From contig CANTFL010000479.1 in NCBI GenBank assembly GCA_947650285.1, positions 1 to 64,000 on the forward strand: a stretch of 64,000 bases of DNA, read 5' to 3'. The notes under the pieces were generated by a model. That model was given only the letters and a program-made list of their open reading frames with translations. It did not search any database and was not told the DNA's origin. Of the stretch, positions 36,002-46,812 are shown in pieces. The DNA is from Hyaloperonospora brassicae. Lineage: Eukaryota > Oomycota > Peronosporomycetes > Peronosporales > Peronosporaceae. Numbering within the stretch: the first letter of the stretch is position 1; each line of letters starts with the position of its first letter. The position numbers and the translations under genes were made by a program.

Positions 36002-37272
36002 GAGCACCTCTTCTGTCCCTCCATGGCAACGATGGGTGTGGGCGGGTCGCAAGCTCACACGACCACTTCTTGTGCCTGTGTGTGTGTGCTGTGTTTGTTG
36101 CCCAGAGCGTCAGGCACCACGAACAGGGGCGAAAGCACAAGGAAAAGGTCGAAGAAGCGCTGAAACTCAACCGCCGGGCGAAGAGCGATGCGAGGAATGC
36201 CCACAGAGAGATCCAGAACCAGCTGCAGCAGATTGAAGAGGCCGCGCACGCCAAATTTGAACAAGATCTGGTCCGTCGCCGCACGAATGCGCCGTCTTCT
36301 TGCTCTGCACCGACCGCTTTGCCTGCTCCACCGCCTCGGAGAACGGGTCAAAGCGATGCTGTGTTTGGACCGATTGGGCACAGCAACGACCGAACAGCAG
36401 TGTCAATGGCACGTCGAGAGGATCGACGACCGGTGGATCGTGGAGCACTGGATCGTTCGAATGGTTTCGACCAAGAGAAGGAGGAAACCGAAGCAGTAGA
36501 AGAGCGTGACGATAACGGTGTGTATGCTGTGCGAGGTGTCGTGTATCTCGAAGGCAAAAAGCACGAGACGCAGCTGGATGCCGGGAGCGCGTGCCAGATA
36601 TGGGTCGAAGAACAAGAGCAGTGGCTGGACGCGCTGGTTGAACAAGCTACGGTGCATGCAGTCCCGAACACTGAGCTGAGCTTTCGACGCTATACGATTG
36701 CGTACATGTTGCCAGCTGTCGGTGAGTGTGTGAAAGACGAAGAGAAGCTCAAGCCAGTCACTGAACGTGATGTACTAGCGGACCGCCTGCGGATTCCGCT
36801 GCCGGCAAATGTGACGCTTGAAGCTGCCGAGAAAATGGTGGGGCAATGGCGTAACCACGGAGCAGCAGAAGCACCAGCGCGGGCACCTATAGTGATTGAT
36901 GAACACACTGGTATGGGCGAATGGAACACAGTGGAAGTGCGGCAGATCGACGAGAGCTCGGAGGCTGTAGCACAACGTGCGAAGGAAACGGAAGAAGAGG
37001 CAGCGCGACATATTGACGAGCAGCAGCGTCTCGATGCGTTGGAGGATCTTTCCTCGCAAGGAGACAATGCGCTGGGTGCATTCAACCCATGGGGTGGTAC
37101 TTACAAGGGCGTCAACTTAGATAGTGCTGCTGATGCGACGGTGTATGGCGATGTAACAACACCCTGCGGTGAAGAGGAGATCAATGTGACTGCTAGTAGA
37201 AACGTCAGCTTCAAGACGCGCGGTCAGAAGAAGCCGAAACGTCGGAGGATACGCACTGATGATGACGACTGA
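35840..37272 (+). CDS. WBP4/FBP21-like U1-type zinc-finger protein, left-arm copy
   Basis: Exon 1 35840-35914 and exon 2 36106-37272 give 413 aa across a 191-bp intron (gtacgt...cccag) that carries a long (TC)n tract. The join places MTDHWVSRERHCCKYCNVWM-PSDKG directly before SVRHHEQGRKHKEKVEEAL. This forms a U1-like C2H2 finger (C-x2-C, H-x5-H) of the type at the N terminus of WBP4/FBP21, a spliceosomal B-complex factor. A coiled, charged segment follows (IQNQLQQIEEAAHAKFEQDL), then a Pro-rich linker, a conserved block NGVYAVRGVVYLEGKKHE ... QIWVEEQEQWLDAL at about 175-215, and a C-terminal FNPWGGTYKGV motif with a Lys/Arg-rich end (KKPKRRRIRTDDDD). I see no canonical WW domain. Role inferred: pre-mRNA splicing in the nucleus. 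The finger is encoded across the splice junction, so reading without the intron would miss it. Confidence 0.85.
35940..35999. repeat. (TC)n microsatellite in WBP4-like intron, left arm
   Basis: About 60 bp of nearly pure TC inside the intron. The right-arm equivalent (46676-46712) is 21 bp shorter; this is the main length difference between the arms. Confidence 0.95.
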
Positions 37273-37517
37273 ACACTGCCAACAACCGCTTCTGCCATTT
37301 GGTCTGCCCGTTAGTGTCAGTTGTGTGTTGTTTACAAGAAACCGAGTTGTGCTGCGAGATGACCACGTTGTTCGCTTGTTGTAAACAGGACCGCAATCAA
37401 CCCGCAAGCGTAACCATCGGATGCGTCCACAGACAGATCTGCGACCTCTTCCTTTGCTGTACTGAAAGCAAAAGGATGATATCTCGCTCGCCCTCAGCAC
37501 AAGACGATCCAAACGGT

Positions 37518-38389
37518 CTACAGCTGGCCGCCAGCAGCTTTAATCTTCTCAGCATCCAGGTAGGCCGTGCCATAGGGCAAAAACTCGTCGCTGTGGGTGC
37601 TGGCAATGCTCCGGTACTCGCTGGCCTGCTTCGTGATCTCAGCGACTTCGTCGTCCGACAGGTCACGCACGTACTTGGCCGGATTGCCAGCCCAGAGTTG
37701 TCCCGCTGGAATGCGACGGCCAGGCGGCACGACACTGCCAGCGGCCAGGATCGTGTTGGACTCGACGAGAGCGCCGTCGAGTACGATAGTGCCCATCCCA
37801 ATGAGCGCATTGTTCTCGATCGTGCACGAGTAGAGCGTGCAGCCATGGCCGACCGTGACGTCGTTGCCAATGTGGGCGCCAGGGGCCAACCCCGGGCTCG
37901 TGGCGCTCGCTGTGTGGATGACCGTCCGGTCCTGCACGTTCGTGCGGTTGCCGATACGCACTTGGTTGAGGTCGCCCCGGATCACGACGTTGTAGAAGAT
38001 CGAGGCGTCGTTGCAGATCTCCACGTCGCCCACGACGGTCGCGTTCGGGGCGACCCACACGTCGTGGGCGATCTTCGGGCGCTTGTCGTACAGCGCCATG
38101 ACCTGACGGTGGCGAGAGACTGCGTCCGACGCGGACAACGAGACACACGACCACAACCACAATAACAACAGCACAGTAGCAATACAGTATTCGTGAGATG
38201 GACAGATAGAGGGAACAACGACAAGTGACTGGACAGCAGTGTGTGAGAGAGAGAGAGAGCGCGCGCGAAAGCGGTCGTACACTTTTCCTTGAACGAGTTG
38301 TCGTTCAAGACGCGCAGGCCGAGACGGTCGAGCGCCTGACCCGTCTCGCGGACGCAGCGGCCCAGCTCGTACGTCACCTTGCGCATCAT
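37518..38389 (-). CDS. Gamma-class carbonic anhydrase-like protein (mitochondrial complex I type)
   Basis: Two exons on the minus strand: 38389-38281 and 38119-37518, with a 161-bp intron (gtacga...gcag), giving 236 aa. The join yields LNDNSFKEK-F-SRHRQVM, matching the family. N terminus RKVTYELGRCVRETGQALDR is the conserved gamma-CA leader. The left-handed beta-helix follows in hexapeptide turns: VWVAPNATVVGDVEI, IRGDLNQVRIGNRTNVQD, HIGNDVTVGHGC, GMGTIVLDGALVESN, and the LWAGNPAKYVRDLSDDE C-terminal helix. Known family: trimeric zinc enzymes or subunits of the matrix-side CA domain of respiratory complex I. Of the three usual His ligands, those in VIHTA and VGHGC are present, but the third position reads Tyr (CTLYSC rather than L-H-x-C). 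Zinc binding may therefore be altered and a structural role is plausible. The start could be either of two adjacent ATGs. Confidence 0.92.
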
Positions 38390-39291
38390 GATGGCACTAT
38401 GGATAGGGAGGAGGAGGAGGAGGAGGAAGAGGGGGACACGAGCGTGAGGGCACGACGGCTTCGTGCACGTGTCGGAATCGATTGGTACTAATTACGGGTT
38501 GGGCGGTCGGGTGAGGTGGGGCGGGGTATCCGGACGGTCTCGCCTGCTTGGTCGAGTCACGGTTATTGGACCGGTTTACAGCGCGACCGGTTTTTAAAAC
38601 AACTTGCGTTGCTGCTGTTTTCTCACAATGGTGTCATATCGCGTCATATCTAGTCTGATGGATAAAAGATGCGAATAGAAATGCCCGAGCTGCGTGACAG
38701 TGGATACATCACTGCTCGATGTGGAATGAGCGCGTGTGTTCCCGAATCAGTTTCTTTGATCAGAACAGCCCTCGCTTGGCCGATCCGAGGCAGGATCGTG
38801 CAACGCATGCGCAGGACGATGACCTGGGGTCCCGCATGTGATAGAAGCAATGGCGGTATCGACGCATTATAACATGACTGCAAAAGCGCAATGTTACGAT
38901 GTGAGTCTGCTGCACATCTTCTGACGCATTGTTGCAGGGGGCTACAGATTCCTTGCAACACACAACATATTGGAAAGCTATCTGTCGTTTGCCCACGTCA
39001 CATCTTCTGGACCAGTGCTCACTCACCCGGGATAGCTTCGAGTAGGCCGTCGAGATCCGGCGGGTTGTCAACACATTTCCAGCACATCTGCACTATGAGT
39101 CCATTTAGGAGAGCGATGAGTACTGGTACGACAAGCTTGATGCTACGCGGCAATTGTGCTATAGTGACAAGGGTCGCTAACACACGTACTCATTGGCTGC
39201 GAGTATTAGAGCATTCTCAAGAATTGTAACAAGACAGAGAAATCTCGTCAAGCATCGCGTCTCCATCACCACCTCAAAGTGCAGATGTGGC
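38390..39291. other. Carbonic anhydrase promoter region and intergenic DNA
   Basis: Upstream of the carbonic anhydrase start is a (GGA)n/(TCC)n tract at about 38407-38430, then a GC-rich stretch with gggcgg/ggggcgggg words (38499-38525). No gene seen from 38600 to the Copia boundary. Confidence 0.5.
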
Positions 39292-39546
39292 TGTTGTAAG
39301 AGGAACGCCTCGGCATGAATCAGAAACGTACGACTAGACGATTAGTAATGCGCGACCAGACAATTAGTAATGCACGATGTGGCGATTACTAATGCGCGAC
39401 TAGACGATTAGTAATGCGATATAGCGATTAGAAACGTGTAGTCGAAGAATCCAGTAGGCTTAGAGTAGCAACAGACTTTGTGAACTAAGGACCTAAATAT
39501 ATTCACTTTGCATTTTGCATCCAACCACTCAAGCGCAATTACAACA
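39292..39546 (+). repeat. Copia 5' LTR
   Basis: 255 bp. The first half is a run of attagtaatgcgc and its inverse gcgattactaat, i.e. alternating direct and inverted short repeats able to form hairpins; one such unit fewer than in the 3' LTR. Confidence 0.95.
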
Positions 39547-39558
39547 GGTTATGAGCCC
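39547..39558 (+). promoter_or_regulatory. Copia primer-binding site matching the initiator-tRNA anticodon arm
   Basis: GGTTATGAGCCC directly follows the LTR. It is the exact complement of GGGCUCAUAACC, the anticodon stem-loop of eukaryotic initiator tRNA-Met. Drosophila copia and yeast Ty5 are known to prime from such an internal half-tRNA. The ATG inside it (39551) is also the first in-frame Met of gag. Confidence 0.75.
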
Positions 39559-42500
39559 AAGCTCGTTCGACTCTGCCACCGCCGCCACCGACTTCAGCTA
39601 CACAGCCATGGACTCCAGCCCCTCTCGCATCAACAAGCTCGACGGAACCATCTTCCACGCGTGGAAGTTCAAGATGCAGATGGTGCTCGAAGAACGTGAC
39701 CTGTGGGAGGTTGTCAGCGGTGAAGTAAAGCTCGAGCATTGCGTGAACGCGTTGGACCAAGCGACGTTCAAGAGGAAGTCCCGCAAGGCGATGGCAATCA
39801 TCTGCCTCGCGATGGAAGACTCTCAACTGCCGTTGGTCCGCTCGGCGAGTGGTGCGCACGATGTCTGGTCAAAGCTAGAAGACCACTTCGAGAAGAAGAG
39901 CCTTGCGAACAAGCTCTTTCTTCGTCGTCGTTTCTTCACGGCCATGATGGAAGAAGGTGATGATGTGCTCGCGCATATCAACAAGCTCAAGACGTTGGCG
40001 GAGCAGCTCGACGCGGTCGGCGCTCCGGTCAGCGAGGACGACTTGGTGATCACGCTTCTCGGCAGCCTGAGCGAGTCGTACCAGTTCCTGATCACGGCGT
40101 TGGAATCGCGTTCCGACACCCTGACGTGGGAACTCGTGACGTCTCGGCTCCTCCATGAAGACATGAAGCGCAAGGAGCAAGGTGGCGCGGGAATCGCCGC
40201 AGGCCAAGCGTTAATGACGGGCGACAAGAAGCGCAGTGCGCGGACAGTAAAGAAGACTGGCGCGTGCAACTACTGCGGCAAGATGGGTCATTGGATAGCG
40301 GAGTGTCCCTCCCGGATCCATGACAATGCGGACCGGCAGCGTCCGCAGCGTCCGCAGCGTCCGCAGCGTGCGAATATGGCGCAAAATCAAGCTTCAAGTG
40401 ACTTCCTGTTTGCGGTCGGCAAGGTGAGCTGCGACGACACCAAGAACCCGACATGGCTCATCGACTCGGGCGCGACGCAGCACATGTCGTACTCAAAGTG
40501 ATTCATGGTCAACTACAAGACCATCGATCCAGTCGACGTGCACCTCGCGGATGACGGTGTTGTGCAAGCGATCGGCAGCGGCGACATCGTGATGAAGATG
40601 AAGACTCCAAGTGGCGTCAAAAAGGGTGTACTCACGAACGTGTGGCACATCCCCAAGCTGACGCGCAACTTGTTCTCGGTCGGCCGATTCACCAAGGATG
40701 CCGCGCCGATGACATTTGACACCAGTGTCTGCCACGTCAAACTCAAGGGCCAGAAATGGAAGATCGGCGAGCGCGCGGGCAAGGGTCTCTTCAAGCTGTG
40801 CATGACGCCTGTACAAGCGGAAAGTGCGAGCGTTGCGAATGTGGCTGAAGCGCCGCAGATGAGCAAGTCGTACCTGTGGCACCTGCGACTAGGCCACATC
40901 GGCCACGGCGGACTCGACACGATTGTGAAGCAGAAACTCAGCGTCGGCATTGACATTGCGTCGGTGAACAAGTGGGAGCTCTGCGGCGGATGCGCGCTCG
41001 GCAAGCAGACGCGTGTGAGTTTCCAGTCGACTATAACCGAGCGCGCCAAGAACGTACTCGACATCGTACATAGCAATGTATGTGGCCCGATGCAGACGTC
41101 GACGTTCTCCGCCAAGCGCTACTTTGTGACGTTCATTGACGACAGGTCGCGGTTCTGCGTGGTGTTCCTACTTCGCAGAAAGTCGGAAGTGCTGGACAAG
41201 TTCGTGCAGTTCGTCAAGTTCGCCGAGACCCAGACTGGGAGGCGTGTGAAGGTGCTTCGGAGCGACAACGGCGGCGAGTACGTGTCCAACAAATTCGCCG
41301 CGTTCTGCCGCAACGAGGGCATCGTGCAGCAGTTCACGCCTCCGTACACGCCGCAGCTTAACGGAGTAGTTGAGCGAATAAATCGGACGTTGGTCGAGAG
41401 TGCGCGGTGCATGATCGAACACGCGGGACTATCCAAGCGCTACTGGGGTGAAGCGGTGAAGACGGCAGAGTTTCTGCGGATTCGATGCCCGACGCGTGCG
41501 ACTGGCAACGACAAGTCGCCACACGAAGCATGGACGCAGAAGAAGCCGTTGTTGAAAAACCTCAAGGTCTTTGGGTGTCACGCGTATGTGCACGTGCCAA
41601 GGGAGAAGCGGTCGAAGCTCTACGCAAGGTCGGTGTTGTGTCGTTTTTTGGGCTACTCGGACCATGAGAAAGCGTATCGGTTCGAGGAGCTGTCGAGCAG
41701 CCGGATCGTGGTGAGTCGCGACGCGCAGTTCATGGAAGACACGTTCGACAGCGGCAAGCGCGGCCAAGTCGGAAGCAGCACGTCAGTCGAGATTTCAGAT
41801 GTCGACGAAGCGACCGACGGTGCAGACAGAGATGACTACAGCAACCAAGACGAGGACGACGGCATGACTGAGCAACCGGCGGTGCCAGTCTCTACGAACG
41901 AGCGACCGCAATGGCAACAACGCCAGTCTTCGCGTCGCCAGCCCCAACAGTCGCGGCAACCTAACGTCGAGTACCCACCGGGGTCCAAGCGTCATTCTCG
42001 GACGCACTCGCTCGAACTTCTGTCGGAGCCACCTGTGGAGAAGCGCTACGGACGCGTGGATCGTACAAGTGCAACAAGTTCGACGCCAGCACCAGCTTCA
42101 AGGTCATCGCTCGATGACATGTCGGCGACTCTTACGTCGATTGAAGAAGAAGAAAAAAATGCGCTCACGTCGTTTATTCAGTGGGGGATTTGCCGACGTC
42201 GTTCGAGTCGGCGATGGGATCCAGCGACGCAAGCAAGTGGATCGAAGCGTGCGACTTTGAGTTTGAGTCGCTCTGCAAGAACGAGACGTGGGAGCTCGTG
42301 CCATTGCCACATGGTCGCAAGGCCATCAGCAGCAAGTGGGTTTTTAAGGTAAAGGATACCGTTGAAGGCCTCATCGAGCGATACAAGGCGCGTCTCGTCG
42401 CAAAGGGTTTCCTGCAGAAGTACGGCGTAGACTTCGAAGAGACGTTTGCGCCAGTGGCCAAGTTCACGTCGATCCGGATCATCTTGAGCATCGCGGCCCG

Positions 42501-43821
42501 GTACAAGCTTGTGCTGCACTAGATGGATGTCAAGACGGCGTTCCTGAACGGTCTGCTCGAAGAAGAGATCTACATGAAGCAACCCGAAGGATTTGTCGAC
42601 CCCAAGAATCCCGACCTTGTGTGCAAGCTCAAGCGCGCGTTGTACGGTCTCAAGCAGTCGCCTCGCATGTGGAATCAGACCATCGACGAGTTTATGCGCA
42701 AGATCGGTTTCACCAAGTGCGAGATGGATCACTGCGTGTACGTCAAGCGTGACGACAAGGCCATGATGTTTGTGGTGCTCTACGTCGACGACCTCATCCT
42801 CGCGTGCAACGACATGGATCTGCTCGTAGCGACCAAGCGTGCGTTGAGTGAGCGCTTTGAGATGTCCGACCTCGGTGAACTCGAATACTGCCTCGGCATG
42901 GAAGTCGAGCGTGATGACAAGTCGGGCGACGTGTTGATGAAGCAAACCAAGTTCGTGCACTCGATCTTGACTAAATTCGGCATGCAAGACTGCAATCCCG
43001 TGAAGACACCTCAAGACCCTGGACTGAAGTTGACCAAGACCATGTGCGAAGGTGGTTGCATGCATGACGACACCATGAAGGGTGTACCATATCGCAGTGC
43101 GGTCGGTGCTGTGATGTACCTAATGGTTGGCACTCGTCCAGATCTCGCCGCTGCCTGAGGCACACTGAGCCAGTTCGCCGCCGATCCGTGTCCGACGCAT
43201 TGGAAAGCCCTCAAGCGCGTGCTCCGGTACCTGCAAGCGACTCCGACGCACGGCATTCGTTTCTCCGGCTCCAGCGACGGTGAGTTGATCGGCTACTCGG
43301 ACGCGGATTGGGCTGGCGACATTGAGACTCGACGCAGCACCAGCGGTTACGTGTTCGTGTTCAACGATGGGTGCATCAGCTGGCGCAGCAAGAAGCAGCG
43401 CACCGTGGCTCTCTCATCGACTGAAGCCGAGTACATGGCACTGTCGGAAGCAATTCAAGAGGCAGTCTGGCTCAAGGCCTTCATGAGTGAACTCGGCGAA
43501 AAAGCGGGCGACGGTGCTTTGACGGTGTTTGAAGACAATCAAGGCGCGATCGCTTTGGCCAAGAATCCGGAGTTCCACAAGCGCACCAAGCACATCGACA
43601 TCCGCTACCACTTTGTGCGCGAGAAGGTCGAGGACGGCCAAGTGGTGCTGGAGTACTGTCCAACGCAAGACATGCTCGCGGACATCATGACAAAGCCGAT
43701 CGCCGCCACTCAGTTCGACGCTCTTCGCAACATGTTGGGCATTAAGGCACCACGGTCTGCCGAGGCGAGTGGGAGTGTTGTAAAAGGAACGCCTCGGCAT
43801 GAATTAGAAACGTACGACTAG
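39551..43821 (+). pseudogene. Copia gag-pol polyprotein, broken
   Basis: The frame opens at ATG 39551. Gag core (INKLDGTIFHAWKFKMQMVL ...) with zinc knuckle CNYCGKMGHWIAEC; protease LIDSGATQHM; gag-pre-integrase LWHLRLGHIGHGGLD; integrase core HSNVCGPM, RSDNGGEYV and NGVVERINRTL; reverse transcriptase with FKVK and YVDDLILAC; RNase H with GYSDADWAGD and STEAEYMALSEA. Damage: in-frame TGA at 40499, a one-base frame change in the G run near 42182-42187, TAG at 42520 just before [10 protein letters not shown], and TGA at 43156. In the integrase the first catalytic Asp (family HSDV) reads Asn. The element could not move by itself. Confidence 0.93.
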
Positions 43822-44076
43822 ACGATAAGTAATGCGCGACCAGACGATTAGCAATGCGCGATGTGGCGATTACTAATGCGCGACTAGACGATTAGTAATG
43901 CACGATGTGGCGATTACTAATGCGCGACTAGACGATTAGTAATGCGCGATATAGCGATTAGAAACGTGTAGTCGAAGAATCCAGTAGGCTTAGAGTAGCA
44001 ACAGACTTTGTGAACTAAGGACCTAAATATATTCACTTTGCATTTTGCATCCAACCACTCAAGCGCAATTACAACA
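43776..44076 (+). repeat. Copia 3' LTR
   Basis: 301 bp, identical in layout to the 5' LTR but with one extra unit of about 44 bp (gatgtggcgattactaat ... attagtaatgc). Confidence 0.95.
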
Positions 44077-44218
44077 GTGGCGACCCACGCTGTGTTTTAC
44101 ATTATGTGACGTCTGTGGCGAAGAGAGGCTTGATCGTTTGATTGAGCGCTGTAACGATTTTTCTAATAGAAGGTGGGCAATCTCGTTCATCCAAAAGCGT
44201 TCGACACAGGCGCAGCGG

Positions 44219-44373
44219 TATGTATGTATGTATGTATGTATGTATGTATGTGTGTATGTATGTATGTATGTATGTATGTATGTATGTATGTATGTATGTA
44301 TGTATGTATGTATGTATGTATGTATGTATGTATGTATGTATGTATGTATGTATGTATGTATGTATGTATGTAT
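44219..44373. repeat. (TATG)n microsatellite
   Basis: About 155 bp of TATG units, with a single TGTG variant near 44250. The translated Met-Tyr-Val-Cys runs on both strands are by-products, not genes. Confidence 0.97.
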
Positions 44374-45322
44374 CAGCATATCGAATCAGATACACGTAGA
44401 AACATGTGATAGAAAGAGCTGTATTCTTTGAAGGCCGGTTCGAGGGAGACCAAAAGAACCAAGATATCGCGAATCTGTCGAAAGCATGTATACTATCACA
44501 CCCGTGTTTTCCGTCAACACGGCGTTCAACTTCGTCGCACTGACAATCAAGAATGCACAATCAAACGATGGCAACAGATCTGAAGAGAAAGACAAAGACG
44601 AAAGATGCCATCGCAGCGTATAGACGCAGACTTGCGCGGAAGCCACACGATGATACGACGTCGCTTTGTGGAAGGACAAGTAAGGTCTCTGCCATTGCTT
44701 GAAATGCAACGATGTAAATTTTGTTCCGTACAAGCGGGTGCTCAATCACAATGCACCGCTTCCCTCAAGGGCATTATGAGAGGCGACTGCAAGGCAGTAT
44801 GAATTTGGGCTCGGGCCAAAAAGTGTTCGTGTTCGTGTATGCCTCTTGGGTCTAGTCGCGCCGTGTTAGCGCGTCAAGTTTGTGGTGGTTCGATCATTTT
44901 ACTATATCTGGTACATGCGAAAGTCATTAAGGCAAGCTTGTGGGAATGGATTGGTGCGTATTTGTAGAATATCAGGAAGTATGCCGAGCACTACGGTCCG
45001 CTCCGCCAAAATCGCTCAAGTGCTGACGTTTGCTCTGTCGCTGCCTTTTCATCGAGAACACTCACAGCATTTGCGCCGGGCCAAACTACTTACGTCGAAA
45101 TCCTCGTGTGAAAAGGGACAAGATGCGCGTGCTCGGTGGTCGCCAAAACGTTCAGTAGTCGACTTTATGTTAGCGGGGTACAAGTGCCAATATAAAGTAT
45201 ACGGTGCAAAAGATGGCTAGAAGCAATCGGGTGCCATCTATTTCGCTTCGATAAATTTGAAATGAAACGTCGATACACGTGCTTTGTAAGCAGCGCGTTT
45301 GGCTGGATAGTCATTTTAAAAT
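44374..45322. other. Intergenic DNA inside the palindrome spacer
   Basis: No gene recognised. Ends abruptly at the right-arm boundary (45323). Confidence 0.5.
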
Positions 45323-45400
45323 ACAACTCGGTTTCTTGTAAACAACACACAACTGACACTAACGGGCAGACCAAATGACAGAAGCGGTTGTTGGCAGTGT

Positions 45401-46671
45401 TCAGTCGTCATCATCAGTGCGTATCCTCCGACGTTTCGGCTTCTTCTGACCGCGCGTCTTGAAGCTGACGTTTCTACTAGCAGTCACATTGATCTCCTCT
45501 TCACCGCAGGGTGTTGTTACGTCGCCATACACCGTCGCATCAGCAGCACTATCTAAGTTGACGCCCTTGTAAGTACCACCCCATGGGTTGAATGCACCCA
45601 GCGCATTGTCTCCTTGCGAGGAAAGATCCTCCAACGCATCGAGACGCTGCTGCTCGTCAATATGTCGCGCTGCCTCTTCTTCCGTTTCCTTCACACGTTG
45701 TGCTACAGCCTCCGAGCTCTCGTCGATCTGCCGCACTTCCACTGTGTTCCATTCGCCCATACCAGTGTGTTCATCAATCACTATAGGTGCCCGCGTTGGT
45801 GCTTCTACTGCTCCGTGGTTACGCCATTGCCCCACCATTTCCTCGGCAACTTCAAGCGTCACATTTGCCGGCAGCGGAATCCGCAGGCGGTCCGCTAGTA
45901 CATCACGTTCAGTGACTGGCTTGAGCTTCTCTTCGTCTTTCACACACTCACCGACAGCTGGCAACATGTACGCAATCGTATAGCGTCGAAAGCTCAGCTC
46001 AGTGTTCGGGACTGCATGCACCGTAGCTTGTTCAACCAGCGCGTCCAGCCACTGCTCTTGTTCTTCGACCCATATCTGACACGCGCTCCCGGCATCCAGC
46101 TGCGTCTCGTGCTTTTTGCCTTCGAGATACACGACACCTCGCACAGCATACACACCGTTATCGTCACGCTCTTCTACTGCTTCGGTTTCCTCCTTCTCTT
46201 GGTCGAAACCATTCGAACGATCCAGTGCTCCACGATCCACCGGTCGTCGATCCTCTCGACGTGCCATTGACACTGCTGTTCGGTCGTTGCTGTGCCCAAT
46301 CGGTCCAAACACAGCATCGCTTTGACCCGTTCTCCGAGGCGGTGGAGCAGGCAAAGCGGTCGGTGCAGAGCAAGAAGACGGCGCATTCGTGCGGCGACGG
46401 ACCAGATCTTGTTCAAATTTGGCGTGCGCGGCCTCTTCAATCTGCTGCAGCTGGTTCTGGATCTCTCTGTGGGCATTCCTCGCATCGCTCTTCGCCCGGC
46501 GGTTGAGTTTCAGCGCTTCTTCGACCTTTTCCTTGTGCTTTCGCCCCTGTTCGTGGTGCCTGACGCTCTGGGCAACAAACACAGCACACACACACAGGCA
46601 CAAGAAGTGGTCGTGTGAGCTTGCGACCCGCCCACACCCATCGTTGCCATGGAGGGACAGAAGAGGTGCTC

Positions 46672-46713
<42 letters not shown>

Positions 46714-46812
46714 ATGGACAGAGCGCAAGGGACGTACGCCCTTATCGCTCGGCATCCACACATTGCAGTACTTGCAGCAGTGCCGCTCGCGAGACACCCA
46801 GTGGTCTGTCAT
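45401..46812 (-). CDS. WBP4/FBP21-like U1-type zinc-finger protein, right-arm copy
   Basis: Exon 1 46812-46738 and exon 2 46567-45401 give 413 aa, as in the left arm; the intron is 170 bp because its (TC)n tract is shorter. Frame, splice sites and the CKYC/HHEQGRKH finger are intact. Five residues differ from the left copy, four of them within about 70 bp (left LEAAEKMVGQWRNHGAAEAP against right LEVAEEM ... GAVEAPT) and one a little downstream (AQRAKE against AQRVKE). Function as for the left copy; whether both are expressed cannot be seen from sequence. Confidence 0.85.
46676..46712. repeat. (GA)n microsatellite in WBP4-like intron, right arm
   Basis: 37 bp of pure GA on the plus strand, counterpart of the longer tract at 35940-35999. 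Confidence 0.95.

Larger units (their letters stand above)
31085..37350 (+). repeat. Left arm of a 6.3-kb gene-bearing inverted repeat
   Basis: Reverse-complements 45323-51570. Paired coordinates add to 82655 at the outer end, 82652 through uL14, and 82673 inside the WBP4 intron repeat, so only a few small indels separate the arms. The inner end is exact after accgagttgt (37341-37350); the outer end is exact at gtgctccgct (31085). Contents: AT-rich DNA 31085-32698, hairpin element 32699-33083, non-coding 33084-35057, uL14 35058-35596, divergent promoter, WBP4-like gene 35840-37272. Confidence 0.95.
39292..44076 (+). mobile_element. Full-length Ty1/Copia retrotransposon, inactivated
   Basis: 4785 bp with LTRs 39292-39546 and 43776-44076 (TGTTGTAA ... 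TTACAACA) and a perfect 5-bp target-site duplication GTGGC (39287-39291 and 44077-44081). Domain order gag - protease - integrase - reverse transcriptase - RNase H defines Copia. A purine-rich tract (ggcgagtgggag) abuts the 3' LTR. The single polyprotein frame is broken by three in-frame stops and one frameshift. The LTRs differ by about six substitutions and one internal repeat unit, so insertion was not very recent. Confidence 0.95.
37351..45322. other. Spacer of the large inverted repeat
   Basis: 7972 bp of single-copy sequence between the arms: gamma-carbonic anhydrase gene next to the left arm, a short non-coding stretch, a full-length Copia element, a (TATG)n microsatellite and about 0.95 kb of non-coding DNA next to the right arm. 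The two inner flanks (after 37350 and before 45323) are unrelated, so the fold-back is not symmetric around a short centre. Confidence 0.9.

Noticed and set aside
39500..39550. Gag start inside the 5' LTR
   Set aside because: The frame upstream of 39551 has only a non-ATG start and would lie in the LTR; the first ATG is at 39551.
44142..44431. Met-Tyr-Val-Cys repeat proteins on both strands
   Set aside because: They are translations of the (TATG)n microsatellite.
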